This document shows, piece after piece, positions 60,477-64,000 of a stretch of DNA of 64,000 bases. Every line of letters starts with the position of its first letter. Within the stretch, counting starts at the first letter, position 1. The DNA lies in NCBI RefSeq assembly GCF_003945345.1, contig NZ_AP019308.1, forward strand, positions 806,001 through 870,000, in the 5' to 3' direction. The translations under genes and the position numbers were made by a program. The notes below the pieces were generated by a model, which saw only the letters and a list, made by a program, of their open reading frames with translations, did not search any database and had not been told where the DNA came from. The stretch comes from Paenibacillus baekrokdamisoli. GTDB lineage: Bacteria > Bacillota > Bacilli > Paenibacillales > Paenibacillaceae.

Positions 60477-61124
60477 TTATAGTCGAAGCTTATAAGTCCG
60501 AGCTCGTTCTTGGCCACTAGCGACATCGAGCATCTGCATATCGACTAGCCGATGTAGAACGCGCCGGGCATGGCGATCGCTTACCCTGAGATGGTTAGCA
60601 AGCTCCAATGGCGTAAAGGGTCTTAACACACGTCGAGCCAAACGAACGGTTTCCGCTTCTAACGATGAGAACGTAGTAGACACATCCGTTGCGATGAACT
60701 TGCCTATGAAAGCGAGTACAAGTTGCTGGCACATCTTGGGCTCATCTGTGATGGAAGGATAGGCGATTGGCAAGAACATCCAACCATCGAGCGATAACAA
60801 ACAGTGCCTTCTGCATAGATCCTTAAATCTCTTCACGTCAAGATCTCTGGCGTGAGGACCGTACCCTTGAATTTCAATCCCGCCTTTTGCGCCTCCAGGC
60901 ATATAAGCGAGATCCAGGTAGCGATAGCCATTGTTGAAATCGCGTACCTCCCACTCGGGATATAAGTGCTCGAAATGACCGACAGCAGGGAACCATACTG
61001 ACCGAAGAAACTCGACCGTCCCATGGCCAAGCCCCTTATTTAACAATTCAAGCCTTCTGTGGTTTTTCTCGTGAACTAGATTGCGGTGTAACCATTCCTC
61101 GTATTTTTGCTCAAATCGCGACAT
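60477..61124 (-). CDS. DUF559-like protein with C-terminal winged helix
   Basis: The 215-residue protein has PEWEVRDFNNGYRYLDLAYM, then GGIEIQGYGPHARD in its N-terminal half. That spacing of Asp, Asp and Glu-x-Gln is reminiscent of DUF559/Vsr-type PD-(D/E)XK nucleases. The last 70 residues (LRPFTPLELANHLRVSDRHA-RRVLHRLVDMQ) look like a winged helix-turn-helix. There is no close gene partner. A nuclease or a nuclease-derived DNA-binding regulator are both possible; the family name is not certain. Confidence 0.55.
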   Translation of the reverse strand: MSRFEQKYEEWLHRNLVHEKNHRRLELLNKGLGHGTVEFLRSVWFPAVGHFEHLYPEWEVRDFNNGYRYLDLAYMPGGAKGGIEIQGYGPHARDLDVKRFKDLCRRHCLLSLDGWMFLPIAYPSITDEPKMCQQLVLAFIGKFIATDVSTTFSSLEAETVRLARRVLRPFTPLELANHLRVSDRHARRVLHRLVDMQMLDVASGQERARTYKLRL

Positions 61125-61324
61125 ATAGATAGATTCTCCTCTCGTTTATTGCTGCTTTCCTGATTAAAGTAATTTGAAAACACAAAAACCGCCTTCATAC
61201 AACGCAACAACTGTAATCTCATTACAGCGTGCAATTGTATTCTAGCGGCGTGTGCTTCACAACCGGGGTTTCCAATAATTAATATTTTTAGTATAGAGCT
61301 TACGACTACTTTCTGCAATGCTCG

Positions 61325-61401
61325 GGCAGTGAAGCTAAACACTTCGGCAGAGCGCTCCACTGGCAGCGATGAGGTCAGGGGTTCGATCCCCCTAGTCTCC
61401 A
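61325..61401 (+). other. tRNA-Ala-like relic, copy 2
   Basis: CGGCAGAGCGCTCCACTGGC and AGCGATGAGGTCAGGGGTTC then GATCCCCCTAGTCTCCA, similar to 35192-35270 along its length. The T-arm is intact but the 5' acceptor strand does not pair. The minus-strand frame reading METRGIEPLTSSLPVERS is a known artefact type of such sequences. Confidence 0.55.
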
Positions 61402-61637
61402 TATGGAACGAAAAAAGAACATGTCATCGGACATGTTCTTTTTTTTCGTTCTTGGAGACGTATTGGGGGTGAGAGCCCCTCAGGGTTCGCCCGCGCGGAC
61501 GGAACGGATGAATAGGCTTCGGAGAAATAGCTTCAAGTGCAGGAGCACGACGTCTGAATCTACCGCTAAGTTTGTCTTCGTCGAGTTTGCTTCGTCAGCA
61601 ATTTAAATCAAATATTCATACATCCCCCTAGTCTCCA
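61386..61637. repeat. 16-bp direct repeat bracketing a 220-bp insert
   Basis: ATCCCCCTAGTCTCCA occurs at 61386-61401 and 61622-61637; the second copy continues into CCA, completing a tRNA 3' end. Between them lie a terminator and repeat-family copy 2 (61484-61603). The layout resembles target duplication by insertion into a tRNA end. Confidence 0.6.
61408..61449 (+). terminator. strong hairpin terminator
   Basis: AAAAAAGAACATGTC and GACATGTTCTTTTTT around ATCG, T run continuing. Confidence 0.85.
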
Positions 61638-61652
61638 CCATACTTTGACTTC

Positions 61653-61682
61653 AAAAAGACAGAGATGTCGTTTTTTTATTTT
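61653..61682 (+). terminator. hairpin terminator behind the second tRNA end
   Basis: AAAAAGACA GAGA TGTCGTTTTTTT, perfect apart from one pair. Confidence 0.75.
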
Positions 61683-61816
61683 TTTCACGAAAAGAGGCTA
61701 AGATGTCATCCAACGGGGTATTCGTACCGCTTTTTACTTTTTAATCGTATTCAAGGTTTTCCTTCGTGAGTTTCTCGTTGAGCATTCCTAGCACTTATGA
61801 AGCACTTTACGCACAA

Positions 61817-61857
61817 AAGCCCTTGTTCTGTTGCATGAAGCAACAAAACAAGGGCTT
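61817..61857 (-). terminator. terminator of the MmyB-type gene
   Basis: AAGCCCTTGTT-TGTTGC and GCAACA-AACAAGGGCTT form a long stem with ATGAA loop; on the minus strand TTTTG follows. Confidence 0.8.
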
Positions 61858-61957
61858 GGTTAATTTAACTTTCATTGCAAGCAGCAACGGAATGAAGTGC
61901 ATGGCACCGGAAGCATTTCTCTGATGTATGCTGAAGTTTTTATGAACATTCCATACT

Positions 61958-62833
61958 TCAACGAAGTACTTCCAGCTGCAATTCCTTTGTGTCAGTTTCG
62001 TACGTGGATGAAGCAAGATGATTGAGCTTCTCCAACGTATTTCCCAGTGGAAGTGGGATATATAGCAAAATTTTCAGCTCAGGGAACTCAGCGATCAATA
62101 ACGTTGTTTGTCTCAGGAACAAACTTCCTACAATAGGATGGTTCAGCTCTTTGTTGCCATGAGTGATCTGAATATCGTGCAAAGCCCACCATTCCCGAAA
62201 CTCCAAACTGGCTTCGCTTAAGTCGTGTATAAACTGGCTAAACCACGGGTTATCTGCGTATTGGTCGCTGGTCGCTCGAAACAAGGCTTGACCGTTTTTC
62301 GCTTCTCTTTCCCAGTTTATAAGCAGCATACGCTGTGAAGGATTGGTAAAAACATACCATATTATGTTGAGATCCCTTTCAGAACGCTTTGAATAATCAC
62401 CAAACACCCGGTTCGCCAAAGAGTTCCACCCAACAATATTCCATTTGTAATCAACAGCATACGCCGGACAGGTATCCCAAGAATCCAATACGCTTTGAAG
62501 CAGGTTATCATACTCCAATGACTGTTGAGTTAAATGCTGAATCGTAACCGTGTCCAACGCCAAATTGAACAGATGCCTTCGTTCCACCCAATCCAATCGC
62601 AGCGCTCTAGCGATGCTCTCCAGCACTTGCGTCGAGACGTTTATATCACGCCCCTGCTCCAGCCACGTATACCAAGAAACGCTAACTCCGGCAACTTGCG
62701 CCAACTCTTCTCTTCTTAACCCTGACGTCCTTCGTCTTGTCCCTATCGTAAATCCGTGTTCCGAAGGATCCAGACGCTCTCTGCGCGTCCTTAAAAAGTC
62801 TCCCAATTCCGAACGCCGACTGTTCGCACTCAT
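61958..62833 (-). CDS. XRE regulator with MmyB-like ligand domain
   Basis: The 291-residue protein has the N-terminal helix-turn-helix LRREELAQVAGVSVSWYTWL-EQGRDINVS, then the MmyB-like PAS fold (YAVDYKWNIVGWNSLANRVF, RDLNIIWYVFTNPSQRML) that binds a small, perhaps fatty-acid-like, ligand. It is divergent from the aldo/keto reductase gene, with a palindrome between them, the standard layout of such repressors with their targets. Confidence 0.9.
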   Translation of the reverse strand: MSANSRRSELGDFLRTRRERLDPSEHGFTIGTRRRTSGLRREELAQVAGVSVSWYTWLEQGRDINVSTQVLESIARALRLDWVERRHLFNLALDTVTIQHLTQQSLEYDNLLQSVLDSWDTCPAYAVDYKWNIVGWNSLANRVFGDYSKRSERDLNIIWYVFTNPSQRMLLINWEREAKNGQALFRATSDQYADNPWFSQFIHDLSEASLEFREWWALHDIQITHGNKELNHPIVGSLFLRQTTLLIAEFPELKILLYIPLPLGNTLEKLNHLASSTYETDTKELQLEVLR

Positions 62834-62853
62834 TTAATCCACTCCTTATAAGG

Positions 62854-62869
62854 TAAGGGTGTCCCCTTA
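62854..62869. promoter_or_regulatory. palindrome between the divergent genes, putative MmyB-type operator
   Basis: TAAGGG TGTC CCCTTA with flanking AGG/CCT that extends the symmetry, 20 bp before the regulator start and 122 bp before the reductase. Confidence 0.5.
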
Positions 62870-62990
62870 ACCTGGTGTTACTGCACCTATGATAACTAAA
62901 CTCATCGTTAGCCAGTTGTATCTGTGGCATAATCATAGCACAGCACAGGTGACACAGTACAAATTCAATCAAATAGGAGAGATGATAAAC

Positions 62991-63968
62991 ATGAAATATC
63001 GGAAATTAGGGAAAAACGGACCGGAAATCTCTGTGATCGGTTTTGGAACTTGGGCTATTGGCGGCGGAGACTGGGTATTCTCATGGGGCGAACAAAACGA
63101 TCAATTGTCGCAAAATAGTATTCGTGCTGCGCTTGATGCTGGCATTAACTTTTTTGATACGGCTGCTGTTTATGGAATGGGTCACTCCGAAGAAGTGCTC
63201 GGTAAGGCGCTTAAAGGCAGTCGCGAGAAAGCCGTCATCGCTACTAAGTTTGGTCTAGTCTGGGACGATAAAAACAATATAACCCGCAACGGAACATACG
63301 GTTCGATCATTCGCGAAGCGGAAGATTCCTTGCGCCGTCTCGGCACCGATTATATCGATTTGTACCAAATGCACTGGCCCGATACTGACGTTAAAGCACC
63401 TCTTGAAGAAACAATGCGAGCCATGGAGAAGTTGGTTCAGGATGGTAAAATACGTTATGTAGGAGTCAGCAACTTCCCGATCGCACTTCTTGATGAGGCT
63501 TTGGCGGTCAGACATATTGATTCCCTGCAACCGCCTTACTCCATACTTGCTCATCAGGTGGAGTCCGATCTTCTGCCGTATTGCATAGCTAAAGGAATCG
63601 GCGTACTGGCTTATAGTCCGCTTGCATCTGGCCTTCTCTCGGGCAATTATACTTTCGACTCTCGCTTCGATGAGCAGGATTGGCGATCGAAATCCCCTTC
63701 CCATACCGGGGAAAGTTTCATGCAAAATATCGCTATTGTCGAACAACTCAAAGACGTAGCCGAACAACTCGGCATCACAGTTTCCCAATTAGCCATTGCT
63801 TATGTTCTGGCGAATCCTCCCTTAACGAGTGCTCTTATTGGGGTACGTAAGCCCAAGCATATTTTGAATGCATTGGCCGCTGCCGAAGTAACACTGGATG
63901 AATCTGTGCTTACAGAGATAAGAAGTATTGCCAAAAGCGCCCGAATCGTAATGCCTATCAACGAATAG
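62991..63968 (+). CDS. aldo/keto reductase
   Basis: 325 residues from ATG 62991 with GGAGA nine bases upstream. The NADPH-dependent TIM-barrel oxidoreductase has MKYRKLGKNGPEISVIGFGT, the catalytic Asp/Tyr segment FFDTAAVYGMGHSEEVLG, the Lys in IATKFGL, the His in YQMHWPD and the cofactor segment SALIGVRKPKHILNAL. It would reduce sugar aldehydes or other carbonyls and is probably repressed by the divergent MmyB-type regulator. Confidence 0.92.
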   Translation: MKYRKLGKNGPEISVIGFGTWAIGGGDWVFSWGEQNDQLSQNSIRAALDAGINFFDTAAVYGMGHSEEVLGKALKGSREKAVIATKFGLVWDDKNNITRNGTYGSIIREAEDSLRRLGTDYIDLYQMHWPDTDVKAPLEETMRAMEKLVQDGKIRYVGVSNFPIALLDEALAVRHIDSLQPPYSILAHQVESDLLPYCIAKGIGVLAYSPLASGLLSGNYTFDSRFDEQDWRSKSPSHTGESFMQNIAIVEQLKDVAEQLGITVSQLAIAYVLANPPLTSALIGVRKPKHILNALAAAEVTLDESVLTEIRSIAKSARIVMPINE

Positions 63969-64000
63969 AGTATTCAAAATGAACAACACAGGCGCCAAAC

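Noticed and set aside
61076..61402. Minus-strand frame beginning METRGIEPLTSSLPVERS
   Set aside because: It is the reverse complement of a tRNA-Ala-like sequence, a common false gene call; the 35086-35337 frame (MCGISKLQ..., internal MESRGIDLLTSP) is the same artefact.

Overview
The window looks like a chromosomal segment of a Paenibacillus-type member of the Bacillales. The evidence is the density of lipoprotein binding protein plus LplB/YtcP-type permease operons, two membrane-sensor AraC regulators of about 750-770 residues, YkvI, Xpt, LysP behind a lysine riboswitch, YoaP and MmyB-type genes, strong GGAGG ribosome sites with many TTG and GTG starts, and structured intergenic repeats. Identification is by reading protein motifs and DNA by eye; no database search was run.

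Layout. (1) 1-5.0 kb, core-like: the end of a YhaN-like ATPase, a 13-bp tandem repeat, a large inverted repeat, ykvI, two lipoproteins, xpt and two small genes. (2) 5.1-19.4 kb, accessory island. It opens at a 5' tRNA-Leu fragment and carries an AT-rich run of small gene cassettes separated by a duplicated spacer. It then holds a nonsense-mutated fusion of a catalytically dead alpha/beta hydrolase with a winged-helix activator, an acidic protein, and a frameshifted large serine recombinase beside a small opposite-strand gene. Two probable anti-phage systems follow: a translationally coupled Cap4/DUF4297-like nuclease plus SMC-like ATPase pair (Lamassu / ABC-3C type), and a 992-residue nuclease-NB-ARC-TPR protein. 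The island ends with a third copy of the spacer motif and a fragment resembling a group II intron 5' end. (3) 19.7-31.4 kb, carbohydrate module: AraC regulator, sugar isomerase, sensor-AraC, binding protein, two permeases, an M14 peptidase, decayed kinase and nitrilase genes, and a Gfo/Idh/MocA oxidoreductase. A perfect 38-bp promoter box is shared by the isomerase and the oxidoreductase. (4) 31.8-42.2 kb: tRNA-Leu(CAG), a UbiD decarboxylase, MerR and a membrane protein, a lysine riboswitch with lysP, an XRE regulator with seven 29-residue repeats, a short-chain epimerase-like protein, a frameshifted HxlR gene, several tRNA 3' fragments and group II intron reverse transcriptase debris. (5) 42.3-50.7 kb: ribokinase, sugar ABC importer, ADP-ribosylglycohydrolase family protein and an AraC regulator, then yoaP and an Lrp regulator. 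(6) 51.0-60.2 kb: a DHA2 drug-efflux-type MFS gene, then a tightly overlapping operon of amidohydrolase, two permeases, Rieske protein and binding protein, followed by its sensor-AraC gene. (7) 60.2-64 kb: structured repeats, a DUF559-like protein with a C-terminal wHTH-like region, tRNA-like relics inside a 16-bp direct repeat, and a divergent MmyB-type regulator and aldo/keto reductase pair.

How genes work together. Three importer operons (24.4-28.9, 43.3-46.4 and 53.9-57.7 kb) each pair an uptake system with nearby AraC control and catabolic enzymes. The isomerase, the oxidoreductase and the nearby AraC gene look like one sugar regulon later split by an inserted importer operon. The two defence systems sit together behind a recombinase relic, as expected of a defence island. 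Pseudogenes, tRNA pieces and repeats cluster at module borders.
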